This document shows positions 1 through 10,191 of a stretch of DNA of 17,529 nucleotides, in pieces (position 1 is the stretch's first letter; every line of letters begins with the position of its first letter). The notes under the pieces are model-generated. The model was not told the DNA's origin, did not search any database, and saw only the letters and a program-made list of their open reading frames with translations. Position numbers and translations under genes: made by a program. This DNA is from Daldinia sp. FL1419 (lineage: Eukaryota > Ascomycota > Sordariomycetes > Xylariales > Hypoxylaceae). Location: NCBI GenBank assembly GCA_025201765.1, contig MU623684.1, positions 1 through 17,529 of the forward strand. Reading direction: 5' to 3'.

Positions 1-2776
1 TTATTTTTCTTTTAAATTTATTTTTTTATTTTAATATTTAGAAAAATTATAATAATTTAATTATAATAATATTAAATCTTATTTTATTTAATATTAAAAT
101 ATTATTTTCTAATTAAATATATATTTATAAAATATTAATATTAAAAATTTTTATAAATAAAATATAATGTTATTCTTTTAGAAAGAATGAAAAAATAAGT
201 TATAAAATTGTATTTATTATATCCTTCTTAAATAATATATATCCAAAAAGAATTAAAATTTATTTTTAAAAATGTTATATAATTTATTTATATAATTAAA
301 TTCCTTATTCTAAATTTTTTTTAAAATTAACCTACTATAATAGATAAATATATTTTATTAAGTATTTAAAAAAGAGGAATTTTATAAAAGATTTAATAAT
401 AGATATTATTAATTAATATAAAAATTTATTTAAATAAGTTTTTTATAAGTTTAAATAATTATATTATTAAATAGAAAAAATTATAACCTTTATGAAGCTG
501 ATTTTTTGCATTTGATTATAAAAGTGGTTTTAAAAGTAGGAATAGATTAGTTAGTAATAATCCAAGGAATCCAAATCCATTTTCTGGAAAAGGAAAGAAT
601 TCTTATTATTCTTATATAAAACTGATATTATAACTAAAGTTATTCCCTAATATTGGATAAAATAAAGGGGGTTCTTGAGGAAATCCTCATAAAATAAAAA
701 GGGAAAGGAAAAAAGGGAATATAATATATATTAATTATTAATTCTTTTAATTCTTTTATTAAAATAATAAATAATAAATATTTAATATTTTTTATTAATT
801 AATTAAATATTAAGAATTTAATATTTATTATTAAAAAATAAATATTATTAAACTACTATCTTTTTTTAATTTTAATTAATATATAATATATTAAAATAAG
901 ATAAAAAAGATTATTAATATAATTAATGTTATAAAAGAGGAATAGATTATTTTCCATATAAAATAACTAATATATATTATAATTAAATAATAGGTAAATT
1001 AAAAGGACAATGTTAAAATTAGGGATATAATTTGAATATATAATTTAATTTATAAATATTATTAAATTAAAAATTATTTATTATTATTATTTTAATATTT
1101 TTAAATTTATAAAATAAGTAAAATCAAGATAAACTATCTTTTAATTAATTTTATAAATTAAAATTCTTTATATTATTATTATTAGCTACCTTAACCTAAC
1201 TTCTTCAAATTTTCTATAATTCTACAAAAATAATTTATTTTTAAATAAGAGAAATTTAAAGATTATAAAAAAATTAAAATTATTCTTTCCCATATATATA
1301 TATATATATTTTATTAATATTATTTTTAATATTAATTAAAATTATTTTAATAATATTATAAAATTTATATTTAAAAAACCTTTAAAATATTCTATAAATT
1401 TATTTAATATTTTATTAATTATTCAAATATAAATTTAATTTTAATTAATTTCTTTTTAATTAATTAAAATATATAATATTGAAATTACTTTTTATTATAA
1501 TATAATATTTTTAAAATTTATAATTTCCAATTTTATTATATTATAATTAAATTATTATAATAATATAAATTATTTAAAAATATATTTAAATAATCTTTTT
1601 AACTTATCTATATTTTCTTAATTAAAAAAATTATTTATTATTAGAAAATTAATTTTAAATTAAATCTTTAAGTTATTTTTTTTATAATATTGTAAAATAA
1701 GAAGGTAATAAATCTTAATTATAATAAAATAATAAAAATTTGGGGAAAACTTTTATAATAATATAAAATAATAATAATTTATTATAGAAGAAGGATTTAA
1801 TAAAAGATAGGGTGTTATTGTTGTTTATATTATTACAATAAAATCTTCTAAATTATTATAATAATAACTTTTCCTTATTAATTTATATTATTATATTTAA
1901 ATAATATTAAATAATATTAGGTTAAATATATATATAAAAGAAATAAGAGTAAAAATAAGTAATAAATAAAATTATATAATAAAATCTATATATTTATAAA
2001 TCTTAAAAAGGAAAATTATCTACTTTAAACTTGATAGATTTAGAACCTTTATATACACAATATGCTAATTATATAATACCTCCTTTACTTGTTATAGGGG
2101 TCTATGATGCCTGGTAACATATAACCATCAAAGAAGGTTATAATTATGTTTTTTTGTTAGATAATGTTATATCCTTTCTAAAATTAATAACTAAATTATG
2201 AAATATCTTTAACTATTAAAAATATAAATTTGTAAATTAAATTAATATTAATTATAAATTATTTACTCCATTTAAAATTAAATATAATTATTTTAAAAAT
2301 AATTTAATAAATAATAGTAATAAGGGTTTTATGCAAGGTTCTAATATTAATTTACGTTTTTCCAATTTTATTATTAAATTAAAACCTTAATTATTAATAC
2401 TTTATTTTAAAAAATAAAAAATAAATGAAAATAAATGAAAATAAATAAAAAAATAAATTTCTTATTTAATATAATTTTAAATTTTTAAATTATTTTAAAA
2501 ATAAAATTATTAATTATTAAAAGAATTCATTAATTATTATTTTATTTAAATTTTAGGAATAATAGAACCTGATCTTCTATAATTATTTATATAATTTAAT
2601 AATAAATTTTAAGGCATAGAACTTAAAATAGAACAAAAGCAAATCCCAATAAATATTAATTCATAACATCCATCCAATTTCTAATATTTCAATTTATTAA
2701 AAATTAATCTTATAATTTCAAAAACTTATATATAAATTTTTAACATCTTAAAATTTAAAAATATATATATTCTTTA
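1..2776. other. AT-rich, gene-poor arm (probably RIP-degraded repeats)
   Basis: This stretch is overwhelmingly A and T, with stop codons dense in every frame. No reading frame here is long enough to support a gene. Patches that are a little less AT-rich lie near 481-720 and 1990-2160, but I recognise no coding remnant in them. Small structures are an (AT)n run at 1292-1309, a perfect 6-bp inverted repeat (TGAGGA, 2-base spacer, TCCTCA) at 676-689, and a 10-bp repeat near 2411-2455. Composition of this kind next to an ordinary gene island is typical of AT isochores left by RIP in Pezizomycotina. In this left arm that origin is inferred from composition only, because I found no pair of homologous copies inside it. 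Confidence 0.7.
2411..2455. repeat. Short A-rich tandem repeat (about 10-bp unit)
   Basis: The unit ATAAATGAAA occurs twice in a row (2421-2440), followed by a variant with G changed to A and flanked by further AAATAAA units. It is a simple-sequence tract inside the AT-rich arm with no evident function. Confidence 0.6.
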
Positions 2777-2785
2777 GGGGGGGGG
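2777..2785 (+). repeat. Run of nine G at the edge of the AT-rich arm
   Basis: An uninterrupted G9 run sits where the sequence changes from nearly pure AT to mixed, C-containing sequence (from about 2,777 onward). Long homopolymers of this kind are prone to sequencing and assembly length errors. Confidence 0.6.
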
Positions 2786-2859
2786 ACCTTTACTAGATTA
2801 CAATACTTATTTTCGCAGAACTTTCCCCGATTTCGGATTTTCTCTATTATTGAATATTT

Positions 2860-3228
2860 AAATCCCCCCTAATATTCCCCATAAATTTGGATTAGTTTGC
2901 CTTTCTATCTATGGTTCCCCTCTAACTTTAGGTATTTTTATGAGAGATATAATACCTATAGAAAATATATGTATATATATATATAAAATCAATTACCTTT
3001 TTTTTATCAATATTTCCAAAATTTCCTACAACTTTAAAAAACTTCCCACATCTCACCACATCTTATTTTAAGAAATTCATTCCTATTATACCTTATACCC
3101 TTAAAAACCTTATATTAAACAAGAACAATTCTTTTTCCCCTTTCCCCCTCCCTACAAGCTTCGATCTTATATAACTTACGCACATACACCACCATTCAAA
3201 ACATACCCAACACATCATATTTGCAAAT
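2860..3228 (+). promoter_or_regulatory. Upstream region / likely promoter and 5' UTR of the SDR gene
   Basis: The region becomes pyrimidine-rich toward the gene. A strong C/T block lies at 3130-3153, followed by a TATA-like TTATATAA at 3167-3174, about 55 bp before the start codon. A second (TA)n tract lies at 2972-2985. The start at 3229 has A at -3 (CAAATATGTC), a good fungal initiation context. CT blocks just upstream of transcription starts are common in filamentous fungi. The exact start site cannot be read from sequence. A 7-bp inverted repeat, TAGGTAT / ATACCTA, lies at 2929-2935 and 2952-2958. Confidence 0.45.
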
Positions 3229-4394
3229 ATGTCTGGCCGCTCAGCACTTCGTCTCACCAGGGCTGCTGCCCCCTTCTTTAGGACTGCCCGTGCATCTGCC
3301 CCCATCTCTAGATCTCTTCCCGCTGCTCACCGAGCATTCAGTCAGTCTACTGTTCGATCGCGGAGCGACGTAGTACGCGAGACCGAAGTTCCTGTTTCCG
3401 TCTACTCCCCAGATTCGACGGGCGCTGCTGGCTCGACTAGCGACCACTTCAGTATCCCCGTAAACCGCGACGATGCTACGCCAAAACCTTTCCCCCCTCC
3501 CGAGGACACCGAGGTCATTCCCTTGACCAAGGCTGTCTACCGCCAAATGCCTCCCACCCTGCAGAAGATGAGCATAATGGACAAGGTTGTTATTATCACT
3601 GGGTAAGCCGTGTTTGCTATATGAAGCTATCTTAAAACGTTTACTGACGAGTCGAATGTTACAGAGGTGCTCGAGGTCTCGGAAACCACATGGCCCGTGC
3701 CTGCGCCGAGGCTGGTGCAAAGGCTCTCGTCATCTTTGACGCAAACCAAGAATTGGGTGACGAAGCCGCTGCTGAGTTACACCAAAAGACCCAGCTTCCC
3801 GTATCCTTCTTCAAGGTCGATGTTCGCGACGGTGCTGCCATCAATGCTGCTGTCGATTCCGTTGTCGAGACATACGGCGCTCCTGACGTCCTGATCAACA
3901 GTGCTGGTATCGCTGATTCCAACATCAAGGCTGAGACTTACGACCCAGCCATGTTCCGACGTCTAATCGACATTAACTTGACCGGTTCATTCTTGATGAG
4001 CCAGTCGGTCGGACGTGCGATGATGGCTGCTGGCAAGCCTGGATCTATCGTTCTTGTGGCTAGTATGAGCGGTAGCATCGTCAATTACCCTCAAGAGCAA
4101 TCTTGCTACAACGCATCCAAGGCTGGTGTCATTCAATTCGGCAAGTCCCTCGCTGCCGAATGGGCCAAGTACAATATTCGTGTGAACTGCATCTCCCCCG
4201 GTTACATGGACACTGCCCTCAACCGTGTGCCTGCTCTCGAGGCCCAGAAGAAGATCTGGCGATCTCTTACTCCCCAGGCTCGTCTCGGCAACGTCGACGA
4301 GCTCAACGGTCTCTGTGTCTTCCTTGCTAGCGATGCTAGCAGCTTCATGACGGGCGCTAACGTAGCCATCGACGGTGGTTACACTGTCCTATAA
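3229..4394 (+). CDS. Mitochondrial-type short-chain dehydrogenase/reductase (arabinitol/polyol dehydrogenase-like), two exons
   Basis: Exon 1 is 3229-3602 and exon 2 is 3665-4394. The 62-bp intron (3603-3664) has GTAAGC and TTACAG ends and a CTGAC branch-type motif at 3644-3648. The spliced protein is 367 residues. The classical SDR fold is complete: cofactor loop TGGARGLG (124-131), Asp150 at the end of the second strand (favours NAD over NADP), NSAG (203-206) where the usual motif is NNAG, Asn229, Ser260, Tyr273 and Lys277 (YNASK), and a C-terminal substrate-loop region ending DGGYTVL. The first 110 or so residues lie outside the fold. Residues 1-40 are rich in Arg, Ser and Ala and lack acidic residues, and HRAFSQS (34-40) fits an R-3 type mitochondrial processing site, so import into mitochondria is likely. 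The protein resembles fungal NAD-dependent D-arabinitol 2-dehydrogenase-like proteins that oxidise or reduce sugar alcohols. The substrate is inferred from family resemblance, and other polyols are possible. Codons look ordinary and nothing is broken. Confidence 0.9.
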
Positions 4395-5899
4395 GCTGGC
4401 TTCAGCTAAACATCATCAGCCTGGTACATCGAGGTAACATACGGCGTGGCGTGTGCGAGGACATTGCGGCTCTGGTTCTTTTTAGCCGGAGTCCGTCTGT
4501 CATGCTCTAATGGATCGGAGGCTTGGAGTTGGAGGGTTGACGAATTATGTTCCATCCGGTGCGGGGGTTACGTTGCGCCGTGACATGACGAAGCTTCCAT
4601 GCATCTTTGAGCAACTGCATTCAGGCTCGTGTGTTCGGGTAGACTTTACCGAGTCATCATTACACCAACCAAACTTGTTCGTTCTATTTCAATCGTTCTA
4701 CCGCACATTCATTCGTACCTTTGCACCTATCTGGAAACCCTTCGTATGTATATGTCAAGGGCCCAGATAGGTTCTCCCATGAGGTTTGTTTGGGTATGGT
4801 TCCTGGCATACTGGTTACCTTTTCCTTTTACGGTTTACTAAAATCTTTATTTTTTTCACGGTATGATGTGTGACATAGACTTGACTTTTACAATAATTGT
4901 CATGGGGAAAATCTGGAGTCAGTTCTATCATACACACCATGGAGAAAAAGAGTGGGAAAACGGGGCTGATACCAAATACCATTATAAGGGGGGAAAGAAC
5001 CTATGTTGCACTTTTTTACCAACGTAAAAATAAAAATAAAGATATCAGAACAGCTCTTAGAGATAGACTACCCTTAGGTGGACTCACCGGACCAACTATA
5101 CAGAGGGGTTGTGGAATATGGGACGGTGCACAACAGAACTGATCTCTTTTAAAACCCGCTTCAGGCGGTACACATGAAATAGAGTAGAAGCAAAATCAAC
5201 TTCCTTTTTTGGCCAGTATCTTCTTCTTTGCTTTCGTGACCAATTAAGAACACGTAAGTGCTCTATTTAATAAAAATCACTTCACCCCAAACGGTGATTA
5301 GCTACCTGTTATACGGATATAGGCGGTATGTACAGTCTAGACTGAGGACAATTATCAAAACAAGAAGCTTCTATTCGCAGTCAGGATAGCGTAGAGAAGA
5401 GTTCAAACAATACACGTCCAATTCAAGCTTGACAGCACTTATGCCCTTGCAACTCGATATACTCGATGTAGGTAGTCGCCCGTAAATGATAAGGCACTTT
5501 GGCTAGGGGAATATTGGGGTATTTCAAATGATCTGCTTCGAGGACGTCCGGTTCGTCTAGTTCTGCTCTAGTGACTAACAATGGAGACCGTCCCAAAGGG
5601 TGGTATCGTCTCGCTATGTACAAGTATAGGATCAGCCTCTCCATAGGATTTTAGACCCCTTCGTCAGCTGCTGTTTGTATTTCCTTTTAATTTCTCCAAA
5701 CCTCCCCACAAGCCCAAGCCGTAGCGTAGTCATCTAAGTAGAGACGTAGCAAGATATTTTGGTCATTGCCAGCCCCATGTATCCTTGAATCGTAAGATCA
5801 TATCACTTATTCAAACCTCGAGGGCAAACGACCTCAAATTATTCCAACATCCCCCACCCCGCAAAACAAACATAACGTTGCAACATAACTAATAGACAT
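4395..5899. other. Convergent intergenic region between the SDR and STE20 genes
   Basis: About 1.5 kb of ordinary composition lies between the two facing stop codons, so it must hold both 3' UTRs and both transcription ends. Plus-strand AATAAA hexamers occur at 5029-5034 and 5035-5040 (640 bp past the SDR stop) and at 5269-5274. A minus-strand AATAAG variant lies near 5804-5809, about 90 bp past the kinase stop. None is convincing enough to call a poly(A) site. I checked for tRNA A- and B-box patterns and saw none. Several short open frames occur, but none shows recognisable domains. The best of them (5644 to 5423, minus) is discussed among the findings. Confidence 0.6.
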
Positions 5900-8800
5900 C
5901 TATTGACCCTTATTAGCTTTTTCTTCTAGCCGGGCTTCTCTGGCTGCCTTGACGAGCGGTGATAAAGATGACAAGTCGACACAGGTCTTCATGAATTCGT
6001 GCTATACAAAGATTAGCTTTTTGGAGCTTCAAGTAGACGACTGCAAACGCTTACCCGAAGCAAGTCGTGCGCGCTCGCTCTCTTCTCCGGGTCCACCTTT
6101 AGAGCGAAATATAAAAAGTCCCGGAATACTGGAGATAAATTATGTTCTTCTTTAATTTGAGGCGTGCCGTTAGTCGCGATTAACCACAAAGCGCGGAGTG
6201 GCGACTCAGTAAGGTACGGCGGTTCTCCTTCGATCATCTCGATAGCCATGATACCTAGAGACCAGATATCGACTTTCCTTCCGTACTCCTTTCTAGTGAC
6301 CACTTCCGGCGCCATCCAGTACGGGGTACCGACCATCGTAGTCCGCTTATTATGCGCCTCGTTGATCTGTGCGCAGAATCCGAAATCGGCTGTGAAAATG
6401 AGGGGTGGAAAATTAGGTTTACAGTCCATGAACTTTGAAATGGGAAGTGTCTCGACTTACTGAGTTTAATATTACCATCCAGCGACAACAAAATATTATC
6501 AGACTTGATGTCTCTATGTATAACTCCTTTGGAATGCAAATGCTGGAGGCCTTTCAGGGTTTCCCTACAGACCGAAGCAATCTGTCCTTCCGTCATTATA
6601 TTAAAAGTGACAACATCAGTCAAACTACCCCCTTCCATATATTCCATGATAACCCACAACTCGCCACCACATAGGTAGCTGTCTATGAAGTTAACGATAT
6701 TCGGATGTGAGCTCTCTTTCATAACCAAGATTTCATTGATGATCAAATCCTTCTTTGGCTGCTGCTCTAAATTCATCTGCTTAATAGCTACTAGTCGATT
6801 TGATCCCCTCTCATGGCCGGTATAGACGCCTCCCGATGCTCCTTGACCGATCTTAGTAAAGCCGCGGTATATGTCGCGGGGATCGCCTTCGGAACAGATA
6901 CGTTTCAGCGCCGTCGCTACGTCTATACTACTACTTTGCCGTGGCCTGTTGCGCGGACGTGACTGCTGCGTCGGAGGTCCTCGTGCTTGGTACGCCGCAT
7001 TGCTAGTACCATTAGCATCAGGAACGCGGCCCATTTGGTGTTGTGAACTCTGGGCTATGGGCTGCGCGGAAGGCTGCTTAGTACTCGTAGACCTACTAAG
7101 CTGACCCTTCATGGCAGCCTGTGCCTGTGCCATGGCCTGTTCTTGTTGCTGTTGCATCAGCTGCTGTTGATAAATCGCCTGAATGGCTGGCGACGGTTGG
7201 CCGATAGGTGTATGGGGTTGAGACCCATTGACTCGCGAGTTCGATCTCGAGCGGTGCTCTTCGGGGAGCATCGGGACACTGTCCTTCGGCGGCGAGACAT
7301 GGGATCCCGTTGCGTGACTGTCTTCGCCGGCTTGCGCCATACCGATACCCGAGTCTTTAGTAGGGTATGGCATTTGCGGTACGGCTCGAGTTTGTGATGA
7401 GACGGGGGGTTTCGGCGCGGGTCGGCTAGGCTGCAAGTTGGGGTGATCCTTGACGGAATGCAGCACTGGGCTTTTCCCAGGTATGGGTACTGGAGGGGGG
7501 GCGCGGGGGTTCTCGAAGGTGCCTTCATTATTCACGATTGGAAATCTCGGACTTGCTGGTGGACTGATCATAGGTGACATACCCGCATAGTTTGACGCAT
7601 ACATGCCGGGGGATGTTGCCATTCCACCAGATTGAGTGCGTAGCTCAGTAGCTCTCACATCGTGGAACTTCTCCAGAACCTGATCTTCGTGCGGCTTCTC
7701 CGTGGTTTCCTTATAGAATGTGACGATATCCGCAATCATTTGCGGATTCTCTCTACGAGCATTCTCGGGAATACCACTCTCGTTGATTAAGCGTTGCCAT
7801 TCTTTAGGTAAGCCCTATACAAGAGTCAGTAACGGCACGAAGCCGAGTTCAAGGCGACGACAGAGGTCGTGATAAGACTCTTACCGTGAATTGGCCGGTG
7901 GAGCTATCGTAGCCGACATGGGTGACGTGAACGGGGTTTTCTGGCGCCGATATTACAGGTTTCTTAGTCGACCCCACCAACGTACTCATGAGGCCGGAAA
8001 AGCCCGATTTTTTCCTCAAAACTCCGGGACCTTTGAGTTCTTTACCTTCATCTGAATATCGTTTCGGGGGGGCGACAGGGCTCTCGTTGACACGCGCGCC
8101 ATGGGACTTCTCTGACATATTGGCGTCTACTAAGGCGGAGAAGCTAGCCGACTGTCGTAGAGCGGGAGGGCTCATTACAAGCGAGTCGGGATTTGAATTC
8201 GATAGCGGGGGCGGTGGCGGTCGGGTCTGAGAAGGAAACTGATACGTAGGTAACTTGGCAACGTCGAAATGACTGAGGATGGAATTACCGTCAAAAGGCG
8301 CGCCGATAAATTCCTCGGGGGTCTGGGAGGAAAGAGGTTGAAGGAGATAGGGGTCAGACAAACGTTGACCCGACCCTGACGTCGGATACCTGATACCGAT
8401 GCCTGTTCCTACGCCCTTACCAATGCCACCACCAGACCCAATTGCGGCTCTGTCAGCGGCTAGAGGAAATGCGTTACGGGAAGGCGACGGCGACGGTAAA
8501 GACGAAACTAGATATTGAGGTGAAGAAATGGTGGAGGGGGAAAATTGAGCGGGAGACGGTAAAGTTGAATGCGAGGAGGAGAAATAAGATTTGTTATCGT
8601 TGGTATTGGTATTGTGATTTACGGAAGCGGTAGTAGTAGCGGTGGTGGTAACGGGAGTGGTGGTGGTGGCGGCAGTAATGGTAGTGGCAGTTGTGGATGA
8701 TGGTGGTGGGAGACGGGGCGATGCTGCGGAGTTTGACGCGTTGTTAATGCCAGCGTTAACTACGTTAGCAGCGTTATTAGAAACGCTAACAATTGTGGTA

Positions 8801-9039
8801 GCGGGAGTTCTGTGGGGAGCGCTTGGAGCTCTTCTAAGGCTTGTGGAGCTCCGTTTGCTCTTAAGGGATTGGGCGTCAAAATGACCATCAGCGGTGAGAG
8901 AGTAGCTGTGACTGTGATGGTGATGATGATTAGAGGATGGAGGTTTCTTTGTTAACCTGTTACGGCGTTGTTGCTGTTGTTGTTGCTCTTGCAGTTGTAG
9001 GTTGCTATGGACTTTGGTGTTAGTACTGTGGCTGTCCAT
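5900..9039 (-). CDS. STE20: Ste20-type p21-activated protein kinase (PAK), four exons
   Basis: Exons on the minus strand are 9039-7885, 7814-6461, 6389-6055 and 6001-5900. Introns are 70, 71 and 53 bp, with GTAAGA/TATAG, GTAAGT/CACAG and GTAAGC/TATAG ends. The spliced protein is 981 residues, in the usual range for fungal Ste20. The N-terminal half is low-complexity: Gln tract 19-24, His tract 38-42, Thr-rich 116-137, PPPPP 274-278. The Cdc42/Rac-binding CRIB motif is intact (ISAPENPVHVTHVGYD, 363-378), with basic residues just before it. Proline-rich SH3-type ligands follow (491-501, 515-523). The kinase domain spans about 703-953: GQGASGG 708-714, Lys730, Glu746, HRD with Asp820, Asn825, DFG 838-840, and activation-loop Thr854 (equivalent to PAK1 Thr423) before GTPYWMAPE. 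The last exon carries SSLSPLVKAAR (959-969), the G-beta-binding motif known at the Ste20 C terminus. That motif and the absence of an N-terminal PH domain argue for Ste20 rather than Cla4. In known fungi it acts below Cdc42 on the MAPKKK Ste11 and in polarity. The start has G at -3. Confidence 0.95.
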
Positions 9040-9433
9040 CTCTACCTTAAAGGTAGATATGGTCTAAATGGGGGGAGGGGAAAAAAGAGTTTTTAGTATT
9101 TGCTTATTTTTGGGGGCAAGTAGTAACGATATTATTTTATTTTAGTAATAATTTAAAAAAATAAAAATAAAAAAAAGGCGAATAAATGGGTTGAGCGATG
9201 AAACCATGGCTGACCAGATTAGAAAATACTTAGTATGATTGATGAGGGAGGGGTACGTAAGGTAATAAAGATAAGTGTTTGTTTTTATTGATTTTTTATT
9301 ATTTAAATTTAATAACGTGCCATACAAATCAACCAATCAAATAAGTCAATTAATTAACCAAAATATAATTGAAAATTATGATTTTATAAATTTTAATTTT
9401 AATTTTTTTAAATTTTAATATATTTCATATTAT
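9040..9433 (-). promoter_or_regulatory. Upstream region / 5' UTR of STE20, entering AT-rich DNA
   Basis: A perfect 7-bp inverted repeat with a 1-base centre (CTACCTT A AAGGTAG, 9042-9056) sits immediately before the start codon and would fold in the 5' UTR. Reading away from the gene, ordinary composition lasts only about 80 bp; from about 9,120 the sequence is A/T-rich with poly-A and poly-T runs. A CCAAT motif lies on the plus strand at 9333-9337. No upstream ATG lies between 9040 and about 9,120 on the minus strand. The true promoter extent is unknown. It may partly lie in the AT-rich block. Confidence 0.4.
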
Positions 9434-9651
9434 TCAGGACAAAGTCCGGTATATTATACTGAAACTCTTCCAATAAATTATTATGTATAATTGATAAAAA
9501 ATTGATAATAATTGATAAGAATTGATAAGCGCACGGACCACCCATTAAAAAATCCACCCAAATAAGCCACATTTACCCACGCCACACCACATCCACCAGC
9601 CATTCCAGGGTAATTTCTGAGGGACTTAACAGATATCAACAAAACTTTAAG

Positions 9652-9685
<34 letters not shown>

Positions 9686-9934
9686 AAGAACGTTTTAAAT
9701 TTCCAAAAAAAATAATTAAAATAATATTTTTTTGCGGGCTTCGGGATGGACCCATCGGTCACGTGTGACCAATTTATTATAATAATTTAAAAAGTTATTT
9801 AAATTAAATTAAATCTATTAAATCTATTAAATCTATTAAAAATAATTTAAATAAATTACACTTATTCAATACCCGGACTTCGTCCGCTTCCTATTGGAAT
9901 TAAATTACACTTTTGGCTACCGGCTTCGTCCTGG
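9434..9934. mobile_element. E element copy A: about 500-bp element with terminal inverted repeats (MITE-like)
   Basis: The left end reads CAGGACAAAGTCCGGTA (9435-9451). The right end, read on the minus strand, is CAGGACGAAGCCGGTA (9933-9918). They match except for one G/A difference and one missing T. Base 9434 is T where the copy B left end and the right ends have C, consistent with C-to-T mutation, so the true end is probably CCAGGAC. A second copy of the terminal motif lies inside the right end (9872-9889, with ACTTCGTCC). The interior has T27 followed by A9 (9652-9687), then ACCCATCGGTCACGTGTGACC-type sequence near 9750-9770, and three 9-bp AAATCTATT units (9811-9837). There is no coding capacity. 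This copy keeps far more C and G than the other two, so it is the youngest or the least RIP-mutated. A clear target-site duplication is not visible. Non-autonomous DNA transposon is the best guess. Confidence 0.6.
9652..9687. repeat. T27-A9 homopolymer tract inside E copy A
   Basis: Twenty-seven T are followed directly by nine A. The same site in E copy B is only T8 followed by A7 and then TTAAAAAAA. The tract is internal to the element and its length is likely unstable in the genome or in sequencing. Confidence 0.7.
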
Positions 9935-9937
9935 ATT

Positions 9938-10089
9938 TAATTTTATAAATTTTATATTATAAAAAATTTGAAAGAACTCTTTTGGGGGTATAAAAGAAGT
10001 TAGTTGAAATAATTTCTTAAAAATAGGAATAAATTTTGATTAGCAAATTCTTATAATATAATTTATTTATTCTTTAAAAGAATAGTTAA
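9938..10089. other. AT-rich spacer between E copy A and the first L repeat
   Basis: About 150 bp of A/T-rich sequence with a small G-rich patch near 9984-9989. No open frame or recognised repeat is seen. Confidence 0.4.
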
Positions 10090-10191
10090 TATTGAACAGG
10101 AGCTCTGATAGCTCCTGTAGGATATGCCTTACACTTCAATTAATCCATAGTAACCAGAAGTTGTATAAGTTCAAGAATATAAAGTAATTAT
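10090..10191 (+). mobile_element. L repeat copy a: 5' fragment of an LTR-like repeat
   Basis: It begins TATTGAACAGGAGCTC and carries the hairpin AGGAGCT-CTGAT-AGCTCCT, followed by a block starting AGGATATGCC that ends in GTATAAG and ATAAAGTAATTAT. These blocks align in order with the first 100 bp of copies b and c. The match stops exactly where E copy B begins (CCAGGAC at 10192), so the fragment appears to be interrupted by that insertion. Confidence 0.55.

Noticed and set aside
1..2776. Mitochondrial DNA origin of the AT-rich arms
   Set aside because: They are continuous with spliced nuclear genes and carry RIP-type differences between repeats. No mitochondrial gene, tRNA or intron core was seen. 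An assembly chimera cannot be excluded from sequence alone.
3241..3720. 159-residue minus-strand open frame over the SDR gene
   Set aside because: It overlaps exon 1, the intron and exon 2 of the SDR in antisense. It has no recognisable domain and is explained by GC-rich codons on the coding strand.
4510..5142. Several 70-86 residue plus-strand frames in the intergenic region
   Set aside because: They overlap each other, show no domain or splice logic, and fall where 3' UTR is expected.
7157..7528. 123-residue minus-strand open frame within STE20
   Set aside because: It is an alternative frame of STE20 exon 2, in the low-complexity linker, with no domain of its own.
8642..8884. Plus-strand open frame rich in Val, Leu and Ala that looks like a membrane protein
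   Set aside because: It is the antisense shadow of the Thr/Ala/Asn-rich region of STE20 exon 1. Repeated ACN/GCN codons produce Val- and Ala-rich antisense.
5900..9039. Assignment of the kinase as Cla4/Chm1-type PAK
   Set aside because: No PH domain precedes the CRIB motif, and the last exon has the Ste20-specific G-beta-binding tail.
9142..9762. Two minus-strand frames (64 and 93 residues) upstream of STE20
   Set aside because: They are composed of poly-Lys, Phe and Asn from homopolymers, and one crosses the E element. There is no coding signal.
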